Both the position numbers and the translations under genes were made by a program. A stretch of 39,944 nucleotides of DNA from JACZXC01 sp036447375 (GTDB lineage Bacteria > Myxococcota_A > UBA9160 > SMWR01), in the NCBI GenBank assembly GCA_036447375.1, contig JAZFUU010000214.1:1-39944 (forward strand). The letters run 5' to 3'. A model generated the notes under the pieces. The model was not told the origin of the DNA. It saw only the letters and a program-made list of their open reading frames with translations, and searched no databases. Each line of letters starts with the position of its first letter. Position 1 is the first letter of the stretch. Shown one piece after another: positions 31,577-39,712 of this stretch.

Positions 31577-31617
31577 GCCCCGCGCCGGCCGCGCACGCTC
31601 CGGGAATTGAACCCCGC
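31558..31617 (+). repeat. Imperfect tandem repeat over the sulfatase stop codon
   Basis: CGCACGCTCCGGGAA occurs at 31558-31572 and 31592-31606, a period of 34 bp, and the following CCCCGC is also shared. The TAA stop of the sulfatase (31574-31576) lies in the first copy. The sequence sits between convergent genes and shows no hairpin of note. Confidence 0.65.
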
Positions 31618-31618
31618 C

Positions 31619-33319
31619 CTACATCTTTGTGTAGTCGGGCCCCTCGCCGCCTTCGGGGGGAGTCCAGGTGATCACCTGGTAGGGATCGGCGACGTCGCAG
31701 GTCTTGCAGTGGACGCAGTTTTCGTGATGGATCAACAGTTTTCTGCGATCCGGGTTCTGGGGATCGTCGACCATCTCGTAGACAGCGGCGGGACAGAACT
31801 TCTCGCAGGGGTTCCCGTACTCTTCCGCGCAGGTGGTGGCGCACAGGTCCATGTCGGCCACGACCAGATGAGAGGGCTGGTCGACCTCGTGCTGGGTGCC
31901 GCTGAACTGGACGAGGTGTTCCTTGGAGAACGTCAGCTTTCCGTCGAATTCGAAGGCTTCCGGTTCGCGCCGTTTCGGGGGCAGTTCCGACAACTTCTTC
32001 ATGTGCGTGTGGCCCGGCTTGGCCCCGAGGTTGTCAATCAGGCCGCGCCCTCCGGTGAGGAAGGTGATCGGGATATTCTGGGTGAAGAAGAATGTCCCCT
32101 TCTCCCAGGAGCCGTGGAAGTTGCGGTCGAGGCGGTGTTCTTCCCAGATCCAGCTGCCGCGGACGCGCTCGGCATAGTCGCCGAGGAGTTTTGCCGTGAA
32201 GTCCTGCGCATCGAGGGCTCGGACCACCGTCTCCGCCGCCAGCATCCCGGATTTCATGGCCATGTGGACGCCGGACAGTCGTGCCGCATTGCACATGACC
32301 GCAGAGTCTCCGATCAGAAGCGCGCCGTCGTGGTAGAGCTTCGGTTGGGAGTAGAGGCCACCGGTCGGGATGCACTTCGCGCCGTAGCGGACGAGTTCCG
32401 CGCCGTCGAGGAGTTTCCGCATCCAGGGATGGGTCTTGAACCGCTGCGCATCCAGGTGCGGGTCGCAGAAGGGGCTGTCGCCTTCGAGGCCCGTCACGTA
32501 GCCGAAGGACACGAGGTTGTCTTTCATGTCGTACAGCCACATGCCGACGAACTTGTGTCTGAGGATGTCCGGAACCATCATCCCGTGGATCACGCGCCCG
32601 GGCTTGTGTTTCTTTGGATCGATCCGCCAGATCTCCTTGATTCCCGTCTCGAAGGTCTGGGGATTTTTTCCCTCGAGATCGAAGCGTTCGATGAGCTGCT
32701 TTGCCAGTGTGCCCTGCACGCCTTCGCCGAGCAGGGTGATCTTGGCGAAGATGTCCATGCCGGGTTGGAAGGTGTTCTTGGGCTTGCCGTTGTGGTCGAT
32801 GCCCATGTCACCGGTTCGCACACCCACGACACGATTTCCTTCGATCAACAACTTGTCCGCGGCAAAACCCGGATAGATTTCGACCCCGGCGGCCTCGGCG
32901 CGCTCGGCGAGCCACTTCGCCGTATTCGACAACGAAATCACGTGGTAACCGCGCTTGTGGAAGGGGGGCGCGAAGACAGCGGGTACCGGAATGGCGAGTT
33001 TTTTCGTGAACAGGTAGAGCCAGTCGCTGTCGCATATGTATTCGGTCGGGAAGCCCTGCGACTCGAAGTCGGGAACGAGCTCGCGGATGGCCCGCGGGTT
33101 CATCACGGCTCCGGAGAGCATGTGATCGCCGATCGCCGCGGCTTTCTCCAGCACGAGTATCGTCGGCGGTTCGATCGGCGTCTTGCCATGGGCCTCGGCC
33201 GAGCGATTGTGGGCCTCGACCTGGCTCATCAGATGGAGCGCTGAGGCCAGGCTCGCGGGTCCGCCCCCGACGTAGAGAACGTCAACATCCATGCTCTCGC
33301 GTTCGACGGGCTGCGTCAC
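31619..33319 (-). CDS. Electron transfer flavoprotein-ubiquinone oxidoreductase
   Basis: ETF-QO passes electrons from acyl-CoA dehydrogenases via ETF to the quinone pool at the membrane. The 566-residue protein has an FAD-binding GGGPASLASALHL motif near the N-terminus, GVQGTLAKQLIERFDL, LIGDSAVMCNAARLSGVHMA and AMKSGMLAAE, and the C-terminal 4Fe-4S region with CEKFCPA and CVHCKTCDV. The length matches bacterial and mitochondrial ETF-QO. The start is GTG 33317-33319 with GGAGG six bases upstream. The ETF subunits are not adjacent; the Mcd-like dehydrogenase at 20011-21660 is a possible electron source. The gene stands alone on this strand and is divergent from the unknown gene at 33483. Confidence 0.95.
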   Translation of the reverse strand: MTQPVERESMDVDVLYVGGGPASLASALHLMSQVEAHNRSAEAHGKTPIEPPTILVLEKAAAIGDHMLSGAVMNPRAIRELVPDFESQGFPTEYICDSDWLYLFTKKLAIPVPAVFAPPFHKRGYHVISLSNTAKWLAERAEAAGVEIYPGFAADKLLIEGNRVVGVRTGDMGIDHNGKPKNTFQPGMDIFAKITLLGEGVQGTLAKQLIERFDLEGKNPQTFETGIKEIWRIDPKKHKPGRVIHGMMVPDILRHKFVGMWLYDMKDNLVSFGYVTGLEGDSPFCDPHLDAQRFKTHPWMRKLLDGAELVRYGAKCIPTGGLYSQPKLYHDGALLIGDSAVMCNAARLSGVHMAMKSGMLAAETVVRALDAQDFTAKLLGDYAERVRGSWIWEEHRLDRNFHGSWEKGTFFFTQNIPITFLTGGRGLIDNLGAKPGHTHMKKLSELPPKRREPEAFEFDGKLTFSKEHLVQFSGTQHEVDQPSHLVVADMDLCATTCAEEYGNPCEKFCPAAVYEMVDDPQNPDRRKLLIHHENCVHCKTCDVADPYQVITWTPPEGGEGPDYTKM

Positions 33320-33354
33320 TCTCGACCTCCGATCACTGGCCTGCTCGAAGCGTC

Positions 33355-33383
33355 AGTGTCAGGGATGCGGTGGGTCGGGTCAA
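33355..33383 (-). promoter_or_regulatory. Possible promoter of the ETF-QO gene
   Basis: On the minus strand TTGACC (33378-33383) is followed after 17 bp by GACACT (33355-33360), a good -35 with a weak -10. It lies 36 bases upstream of the start codon. Confidence 0.35.
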
Positions 33384-33446
33384 CACGACGCGGACCCTGT
33401 CGACCGAGAGGAATTGGTTCCATCCCGCGTTTCGCCAGCGGGCGTC

Positions 33447-33452
33447 TATAAT
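33447..33452 (+). promoter_or_regulatory. -10 element (TATAAT) upstream of the helical protein gene
   Basis: A perfect TATAAT in the divergent gap would start transcription near 33459, 15-24 nt before the start codon. No clear -35 stands 16-18 bp upstream (TTGGTT at 33414-33419 is 27 bp away), so an activator or alternative contact would be needed. Confidence 0.45.
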
Positions 33453-33482
33453 GTCCGGCTCCACAATCGATGGATGGAGCGA

Positions 33483-34436
33483 ATGCCCGGCGTTTCCACC
33501 GGCCTGGTCGACATCGTCCGAGAATTTCTTGAAGCGCATCAGCTCATGCGCCGTCTGTTCGCGCGCTATCGCGATGGCGAGCTGCACTTCGACGAGCTCG
33601 AAGAGCTGGTCGGAGACGACGAGGCGAGTCTTCTTTTCCGCCTGAAGGAGCGCTGCCACACTCTTTTCCGTCCCCGGGGCGAGAAAGACCGGCCTACGGT
33701 TCGCCGCGAGGAGCTATTCGATCTGGCGGTGGGTTCGCTCTTTCACGAGGCCATGAAATTTCGCGAGAGCTTCTATCAGCTCGAGGTCTACGGCCCCCGG
33801 GTGAGACTTCTGAGATCCCAGGCCGGCGAGGACGTCGACCCCCTGTTCGAGGATTTCGAGAAGATCCTCGCTGCCTTGACTCCCCGCCTGCAGGAATGTC
33901 TCCAGGAAAGCGAGGCGCTGCTCGAACACACCCAGGAGCAGCTTCGCGTTCTTCTCGTGGAACATCGCGAGATCGGGTATGTCGCGCGCTACCTGTTGGA
34001 GAATCGGGAACTGGTGGAGGACGTCTTCGGGGAGAAGCTCGATGCGCTGTTGGCCCGGATTCACGGTGACGCCGCGGCGGGCTACGGCTGTGCGGCCCGG
34101 TCCTACCTAGCCAGCGGTCACTACTCCGAGGCGGAGAGGGCGTTTGCATCGGCGATCGCGCGCGGCGGTGAGCGCGAGTCCATGGAGCGCCTGTCCGCGT
34201 ATGCGCGCGGGATGGCTGACTACCTGGCGGGGGACTACGGCCGCAGCGTCGACTGGCTGGGCCGCTGGGTCGACGGCGCCGGCGAACTCGACGTGAGGCT
34301 GGCCGACTTCGCCCATGCCGCGATCTCCCGGGTGGGCCAGCTTACCCTCGGCGAGGACAAGGAAAGCGTGGCTACGGCCGCCTCTGCCCTGCTGGTGCGG
34401 CTGGCAGCCATCCGTTCGGCTCCGGAGACGGGGTAA
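33483..34436 (+). CDS. Unidentified helical protein with coiled-coil and TPR-like segments
   Basis: I do not recognise this protein of 317 residues. It is rich in Glu, Arg and Leu and almost wholly helical. Residues 1-170 contain long charged helices such as FEDFEKILAALTPRLQECL and LLEHTQEQLRVLLVEHREI that could form a coiled coil. The C-terminal third reads like TPR repeats (AARSYLASGHYSEAERAFA, MADYLAGDYGRSVDWLGRW). No signal peptide or membrane segment is seen, so it is probably a cytoplasmic scaffold or adaptor. ATG 33483 has GGAG four bases upstream; ATG 33474 is in frame too. It is divergent from ETF-QO and converges with lgt after 11 bases. Confidence 0.7.
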   Translation: MPGVSTGLVDIVREFLEAHQLMRRLFARYRDGELHFDELEELVGDDEASLLFRLKERCHTLFRPRGEKDRPTVRREELFDLAVGSLFHEAMKFRESFYQLEVYGPRVRLLRSQAGEDVDPLFEDFEKILAALTPRLQECLQESEALLEHTQEQLRVLLVEHREIGYVARYLLENRELVEDVFGEKLDALLARIHGDAAAGYGCAARSYLASGHYSEAERAFASAIARGGERESMERLSAYARGMADYLAGDYGRSVDWLGRWVDGAGELDVRLADFAHAAISRVGQLTLGEDKESVATAASALLVRLAAIRSAPETG

Positions 34437-34447
34437 TTTCGAACGTT

Positions 34448-35179
34448 TCAGGCGCGACGTCGATAGGCCAGCCAGCTGATCGAACCTGCGAGCACGAGGC
34501 CCGCGCCAATCCACTGGGGCTCGGTAAGACCCCACGCGACCTTCGGATTCACCCGCCAGGTTTCGATGACAATGCGTCCGAGTCCGTTGAGCAGGATGTA
34601 CTCGCCGAAAAGAAACGGGCTCCGCCGTCGACGTTTCCACAGGAGCGCTGCCACCGGGAGCAGCCAGGCGACCTCGTAGAGCTGGGTGGGGTGCACGGGG
34701 TCGTAGGTCGGCGGAGCGCCTCGGGGAAACGCGATGCCCCAGGGCAGGTCGGTGACCCGTCCGTAGTCGTCCCCCACCAGGAAGCAGCCAATGCGACCCA
34801 TTGCCTGTCCGACCGCGCCTCCCACGGCGGCGCAATTGGCAAACGTCCTGATCGGGACGCCGTGAATCCGACAACCGACGGCTCCCACCAGCGTGGCCAG
34901 AATCAGTCCGCCATACCACGTGATCCCGTCGCGTGCGAAGAAGAGCGAGGTGAAGGCGGTACCCTCGCGCAGTGAGACATCCACCGCATAGTAGAGTTTC
35001 GAGCCGAGGATTCCGCCGATCATCACGTAGATCAGGAGCGTGAAGGCCTTCTCCGGGTCCAGGCCCTCTTCTCCCATGCGCCGCGCCGTGATGAGCGTGC
35101 CGACGTAGAACGCGGCGGCCAGCATCACGCCAAAGGTGCTGATGGTGAAATCGCCGATGCTGAAGAGTTCGGGGTACAA
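34448..35179 (-). CDS. lgt: Prolipoprotein diacylglyceryl transferase
   Basis: Lgt transfers diacylglycerol from phosphatidylglycerol to the lipobox Cys of prelipoproteins in the inner membrane. The 243-residue protein has about seven hydrophobic segments and the family blocks GITWYGGLI, MGRIGCFLVGDDYGRVTD, LPWGIAFP and HPTQLYEVAWLL, including the invariant Arg of the GRIG signature. Tyr replaces the His of the E. coli HGG motif, a variant I believe also occurs in other Lgt proteins. The start is TTG 35177-35179, directly after the TAG of the kinase gene, giving YPELFSIGDFTISTFG. It acts on lipoproteins such as those encoded at 21784 and 27644. It is probably co-transcribed with the kinase upstream. 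Confidence 0.93.
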   Translation of the reverse strand: MYPELFSIGDFTISTFGVMLAAAFYVGTLITARRMGEEGLDPEKAFTLLIYVMIGGILGSKLYYAVDVSLREGTAFTSLFFARDGITWYGGLILATLVGAVGCRIHGVPIRTFANCAAVGGAVGQAMGRIGCFLVGDDYGRVTDLPWGIAFPRGAPPTYDPVHPTQLYEVAWLLPVAALLWKRRRRSPFLFGEYILLNGLGRIVIETWRVNPKVAWGLTEPQWIGAGLVLAGSISWLAYRRRA

Positions 35180-36634
35180 CTAGCTGCGGGATAGGGTGAC
35201 GCAGAAGCGCGCGCCTTGTCCGGGTTTGCTCTCCACCCAGGCCGCGCCCGAATGCGTCGTCGCGATCTTGCGCACGATGGCGAGTCCGATCCCCAATCCG
35301 CGCCGGCTGTTGGGGTCGGGACGGAGTGTTCGGAAGACCTCGAAGATGCTCTCGTGATGCTCCGCGGGAATACCGCGGCCGGTATCTTTTACGCTGATGA
35401 GGTGGTGGTCCGGTCGCTCCTCGATGTCGACGCTGATGATGGGTGCTTCGCAGGGTCCCATGTGGTCGATGGCGTTGCCGACCAGATTCGAAAATAATTG
35501 GTACAGACGGGTGCGGTCGCAATACACCATCGGCGGAGCATCGGGAATCACCAGCTGGATCCTCCCTTCGTCGAGTCGCGGCTTGAGTTCGGCCCGGATC
35601 TGACGCAACACGATGTGCGGATCGACCAGGGATTTTCGTTCGTCGGACCCGATTCTCGACAGCTCGAGTACGTCGCGGATCAGGTGATCCATGGTGCGGC
35701 CGGCTTCCTCGACGCGGTCGACGAAATGGCAGCCCGTCTCGTCCAGCTTGTCGGCGTAGTCCTGTCGCAAAAGGCGCGAGAAGCCGAGCAGTGCAACGAG
35801 CGGTGAGCGCAGGTCGTGGGCCAGTGTATGGACGCAGTGTTCGAGTTCTTCGTTCCGGTGTCGCAGCTCCTGCTCCGTTTCGGAACGCTCACGGACGTCG
35901 CGCAGAAATAAGACGGTTCCGCGGACGCTGCCATCGCGCCGCCGCAGCGGGTCGGCGGAGGCCGATACGGCTATCGTGGTGCCGTCGCTGCGTCGAAGTT
36001 TCAGCTCCCAGTCGCGGATCTTTTCTTCGGACCCCGGCGATGACGCCAGCCTTTCGACGTCGAGGGGGTTGCTCACCAGCAGGGCGATGGGTCGGTCGCG
36101 GAGTTCGTCCTGCGTGTGGCCGAGGAGACCTTCGGCCGCTGCGTTCGCGTAGGTGACGAAGCCCCGCTTGTCCACGGCCAGGACGGCATCCGGGACGCTA
36201 TCGAGCACCGACGCGGCCGGCTCGCCGGCGGGTTCTTCGCGGTCATCGATTCTCCGCGCGATGATCACCAGTAGGGGCGATTCGCCGTCCTCGGTCGAGA
36301 TCGGCAGGACACTGAGTTCGGCGGGCTCTTCGGCTCCGCCGACACCGCGGAGATCGACCCGCATGTGGGACAGATAGCCGCGGGAACGGAGCTGCCGGCG
36401 AATTGCGACGAGTTGCTCGGGCTTCGGAAGACGCGTGAAGATGGTCCGCGCGTCGCTACCGATATGGCCGTCCGCCAGATCGCAGTGCCGGCGCAACTCG
36501 CTGCTGATCCACTGCAACCGACCCTGCTGATCGACCACCACGACGAGCTGATACAGGCGGGCGAGGCCTTCGAGCAGCCGCAGCGGGGGCAGGCCGTCGA
36601 TGAGTCGAGCTTGGGGGAGTTCTTGAGCGTTCAT
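35180..36634 (-). CDS. Soluble PAS-domain sensor histidine kinase
   Basis: The 484-residue kinase has a PAS-like segment at about 20-130 (VVVVDQQGRLQWISSEL), a clearer PAS domain at about 142-250 (DSVPDAVLAVDKRGFVTYAN), a HisKA helix with His273 in HTLAHDLRSPL, and a HATPase domain with N box NLVGNAIDH, G1 DTGRGIP, F box FEVF and G2 GLGIGLAIV. All phosphotransfer and ATP-binding motifs are complete. No membrane segments are seen, so it should sense a cytoplasmic signal. There is no receiver domain in the protein and no response regulator next to it. The start is ATG 36632-36634. It precedes lgt directly (TAG followed by the lgt TTG). Confidence 0.93.
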   Translation of the reverse strand: MNAQELPQARLIDGLPPLRLLEGLARLYQLVVVVDQQGRLQWISSELRRHCDLADGHIGSDARTIFTRLPKPEQLVAIRRQLRSRGYLSHMRVDLRGVGGAEEPAELSVLPISTEDGESPLLVIIARRIDDREEPAGEPAASVLDSVPDAVLAVDKRGFVTYANAAAEGLLGHTQDELRDRPIALLVSNPLDVERLASSPGSEEKIRDWELKLRRSDGTTIAVSASADPLRRRDGSVRGTVLFLRDVRERSETEQELRHRNEELEHCVHTLAHDLRSPLVALLGFSRLLRQDYADKLDETGCHFVDRVEEAGRTMDHLIRDVLELSRIGSDERKSLVDPHIVLRQIRAELKPRLDEGRIQLVIPDAPPMVYCDRTRLYQLFSNLVGNAIDHMGPCEAPIISVDIEERPDHHLISVKDTGRGIPAEHHESIFEVFRTLRPDPNSRRGLGIGLAIVRKIATTHSGAAWVESKPGQGARFCVTLSRS

Positions 36635-36862
36635 TTCTTTCGTGGTGAGGCAATTGCCCGCACCGAAACCACCGGCGTGGGTACGGTGCGGTGGAGGATC
36701 CGCCCCCCTTGGAGTCCATAGCCGCTTGAACCGCCAGTAATCCTATCACTGCGCGATTCGGGGGGTCAAACAGTGACTCGCGATGGACGAGATCGTTGAA
36801 TCGCGGCTGTTGCCCCACACTCCCCGTGGCAGCAATCGGTCCGTAAGCTCCAGCCGGCCGGT

Positions 36863-36995
36863 CGCTTCCATCCCGAATGGAAGCGTGCGAGAGGCTCGAC
36901 TATCGTGTGCCTCGCTCGCGGTTCTGCCCCCCGGGGGGATCGATAGAGTCGGGTTCGGAAACCATGCGAACTGGAGCCGATGGGAAAATCGGCTC
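36863..36995 (+). other. Cluster of hairpins upstream of the lytic transglycosylase gene
   Basis: Within the 380-bp gap (36635-37014) four or five stems follow one another: CGCTTCCAT-CCCGA-ATGGAAGCG (36863-36885), GCGAG-AGGC with GCCT-CG-CTCGC (36887-36919), the palindrome CCCCCCGGGGGG (36927-36938), a short GTTCG/CGAAC stem (about 36952-36970) and GAGCCGAT-GGGAAA-ATCGGCTC (36974-36995). The last ends 19 bases before the ATG at 37015. No coding frame with good support covers them. They may be a structured 5' leader. The first part of the gap (36635-36862) holds a CCACCG/CGGTGG hairpin (36669-36694) upstream of the kinase and nothing else I can name. Confidence 0.5.
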
Positions 36996-37014
36996 GCGGA
37001 CGCGGGGCGGGTAC

Positions 37015-37551
37015 ATGGATCGCGGTCGAATCGCCGTGTTGGGATTTCTCGCGATGATGCTCGTTTCGGACGAGGTGCCGGTTTCAACCGTATCCCCGGT
37101 CCCGCAGGAGGCGGTGGCACGTCGCTTTGATGCAGAGGCGGTGGGGTCGATTCTGGAGCGCGTCAATCCGGCGCTCCCTCCGAGCGAGCGACAGAGGATT
37201 GGCGCGGCGGTCGTCCGCTACAGCGAGAAGTACGGAATCGATCCGAAGCTGGTCACCGCGGTTCTGCTTGTCGAGAGCAACGGCCGCCCCTGGGCGCGAA
37301 GCCAAAAGGGAGCGATCGGGCTGATGCAGGTCATGCCCTACGTGGCGCGGCCGCTCGGGCTCGCCGGAAACCTCGCAACGGTCGAGACCAATGTAGAGGC
37401 CGGGTGCATCATCCTGGCGGACAATATCCGGCGCCTGGGCGAGGAGGACGGAATCTCCGCCTACTTCTGGGGCTCGGACATCCGGGGCGCCGCCTATCTG
37501 GACCGGGTACTGGCGGCGCGGGCCGCGGTCGCGCGCCTTTCCGAATCGTGA
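37015..37551 (+). CDS. Lytic transglycosylase, SLT domain
   Basis: The 178-residue protein has a short N-terminal hydrophobic segment (IAVLGFLAMMLVS) that may be a signal peptide, then an SLT domain: IGAAVVRYSEKYGIDPKLV, the catalytic Glu87 in LLVESNGRPWARSQKG, and AIGLMQVMP with GSD and AYL blocks in the C-terminal half. These enzymes cleave the MurNAc-GlcNAc bond in peptidoglycan with formation of anhydro-MurNAc, the substrate class that NagZ later handles. I chose ATG 37015 because it gives the signal-like N-terminus and has GGGCGGG upstream; ATG 36964 would lie in a hairpin. It is preceded by a cluster of stable stems. Confidence 0.85.
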   Translation: MDRGRIAVLGFLAMMLVSDEVPVSTVSPVPQEAVARRFDAEAVGSILERVNPALPPSERQRIGAAVVRYSEKYGIDPKLVTAVLLVESNGRPWARSQKGAIGLMQVMPYVARPLGLAGNLATVETNVEAGCIILADNIRRLGEEDGISAYFWGSDIRGAAYLDRVLAARAAVARLSES

Positions 37552-37566
37552 CGCGGTTCGCCGACA

Positions 37567-37584
37567 CCTACGCGCTCGCGTAGG
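37567..37584 (+). terminator. Short perfect palindrome after the transglycosylase gene
   Basis: CCTACGCG-CT-CGCGTAGG is a complete 8-bp inverted repeat in the 41-bp gap between the transglycosylase and hydrolase genes. It could terminate or process the message; no T run follows. Confidence 0.35.
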
Positions 37585-37592
37585 CTCCCCTC

Positions 37593-38449
37593 GTGCAACA
37601 CCCTCCGCTCCGTCGGTCGGAGTCCCACGCGACCGGGACGCGCGGCAGCACCCTGTTTCGACGCAGCTGGCTCCCCGAGAACCCCGAGCGGGCAGTGCTC
37701 GTCGTGCATGGGCTCGCGGAGCACTCGGGCCGCTACGAAGGTCTCGCCGCCTGGTTCGCCGAGCGTGGCTGCGCGGTTCATGCCTACGACCACCAGGGGC
37801 ATGGCCGCAGCAGCGGGACTCGTTGCCACGTGCGGCGATTCGACGATCTGCTGGACGACCTCGATCAATCCTTGAATTGGGTCCGCGCCGAGCATCCGGA
37901 CCTCCCGATCTTTCTCGTGGGCCACAGCATGGGCGGGCTGATCGTGGCGGCCCTGGTGGTCGAACGCCGGCCCGAGGTGGCCGGTGCGGTGATGTCGGGG
38001 GCGGCCCTGGCGGTCGAGCGAAGCCTCTCCCCCGCGCGGGCCATCGCCGTGCGCGTTTTGAGCGCGGTTGCGCCGCGTCTCTCGTTTCCCTCTGGACTGG
38101 ATCCGAACGGGCTGTCTCGCGATCCCGAAGTCGTTCGCGCCTATCTGGAGGATCCGCTGGTCCACCTGCGGCTGACGGTCTCCCTGGCGGCGGGTCTCGC
38201 GTCGGCAAGCCGACGCACCGCGAGCGCAGGTGCGCGGGTGGGCATTCCGCTGTTGATTCTCCACGGGGAAGCGGATCCGATCTGCCCCGTCGATGGCAGT
38301 CGTGCATTTCACGCTCAGGTCTCGGTCCCGGGGACTCGACTCCACGTCTATCCGAAGTTGCGTCACGAGATCTTCAACGAGCCGGAACGGGAGACGGTCT
38401 TCCAGAATATGCTCGATTGGCTCGCTGAGCGGAAACCAAGGGTGGCCGC

Positions 38450-38453
<4 letters not shown>
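37593..38453 (+). CDS. Alpha/beta hydrolase, monoacylglycerol-lipase-like
   Basis: The 286-residue hydrolase has VLVVHGLAEHSGRYEGLA, the oxyanion region and YDHQGHGRSSG of the monoglyceride lipase group. The nucleophile Ser is in FLVGHSMGGLIVA, the acid Asp in LILHGEADPICP, and the His in LRHEIFNEPERE. The triad is complete. There is no signal peptide, so it acts in the cytoplasm or loosely on membranes. It would release fatty acids from monoacylglycerol or lysophospholipid; the natural substrate is not defined. The start is GTG 37593 without a clear Shine-Dalgarno. Its end overlaps moaC by four bases (ATGA). Confidence 0.9.
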
Positions 38454-38977
<524 letters not shown>

Positions 38978-38980
38978 GTC

Positions 38981-39712
38981 GTGAGCGGGCGCGATGGCCC
39001 GACCGGGGAACCCAGCGAGAATCCGCGGTGTCCCAATGGTTCGAGGCGACCTGTGAACGTCGAGTTGATCGAGCAGCCCCTGACCCCGTTTCCGCGCGCC
39101 GAGCCTCGGGCTCTGCGTATTCCCTCTCCCGATCCCGACGCGCATTTGGTGGCGCGTTGGCAGGAGGGCGACGCCGGGGCCTTCGAGGCCCTGGTCCTCC
39201 GGCATCAGGGGCCCGTCTACCGGCTGTTGCGACGGATGCTGGGAAGTCGGGAGGAAGCGGAGGACGTGGCCCAGGAGGCGTTTCTGAGCCTCCATCGTCA
39301 TGGGCATCGATTCCGGGGGGACGCCCGTTTCTCGACGTTCGTGTACCGCGTCGCGGCGAACGCGGCGCTCAATCGCCGGCGGAGCCTTGGGCGCCGCCGG
39401 GCGCGCGAACGGCAGCTGGCCGGTCACCAGGCCGCGGGGACCGATCTGCCGAGCACGCCCCGCGACCCGGAGGACGCGGCTTCGGGCGCCGAGGTGCAAG
39501 TCGAGGTCCAGCGGGCCCTGTTGGAACTGCCGCCGGATCTCCGCATCGCGTCGATTCTCTACGACATCGAAGGCGTGCCCTATGCAGAGGTCGCGCGGGT
39601 TCTCGGCATTCCTGAGGGAACCGTCAAGTCACGAATTCACCGCGCCCGCAAGGCTTTGAGAGGTCTCCTCCAGCCGTTCGTGGGTGCCGAACCCCGGAGC
39701 GAGAAACCGTGA
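38981..39712 (+). CDS. ECF-type RNA polymerase sigma factor
   Basis: The 243-residue protein has sigma region 2 at about 55-120 (ALVLRHQGPVYRLLRRMLGS, EEAEDVAQEAFLSLHRH, RFSTFVYRVAANAALNRRR) and region 4 at about 170-230 (LELPPDLRIASILYDIEG, YAEVARVLGIPEGTVKSRIHRARKAL begins here). There is no region 3, as usual in ECF factors, and the 40-residue N-terminal extension is poorly defined. The start is GTG 38981 with GGGGGAG upstream; GTG 39053 would drop the first 24 residues. It overlaps the anti-sigma gene by four bases (GTGA), the classical arrangement of a sigma with its inhibitor. The RpoE-like core suggests an envelope or oxidative stress response. Confidence 0.93.
   Translation: MSGRDGPTGEPSENPRCPNGSRRPVNVELIEQPLTPFPRAEPRALRIPSPDPDAHLVARWQEGDAGAFEALVLRHQGPVYRLLRRMLGSREEAEDVAQEAFLSLHRHGHRFRGDARFSTFVYRVAANAALNRRRSLGRRRARERQLAGHQAAGTDLPSTPRDPEDAASGAEVQVEVQRALLELPPDLRIASILYDIEGVPYAEVARVLGIPEGTVKSRIHRARKALRGLLQPFVGAEPRSEKP

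Noticed and set aside
31607..33244. Long plus-strand open frame (545 codons) opposite ETF-QO
   Set aside because: Its sequence is the mirror of a well-conserved ETF-QO and contains no recognisable family block.
36783..37130. Plus-strand frame of 115 codons before the transglycosylase
   Set aside because: It crosses the hairpin cluster and overlaps the transglycosylase in another frame, with arbitrary composition.
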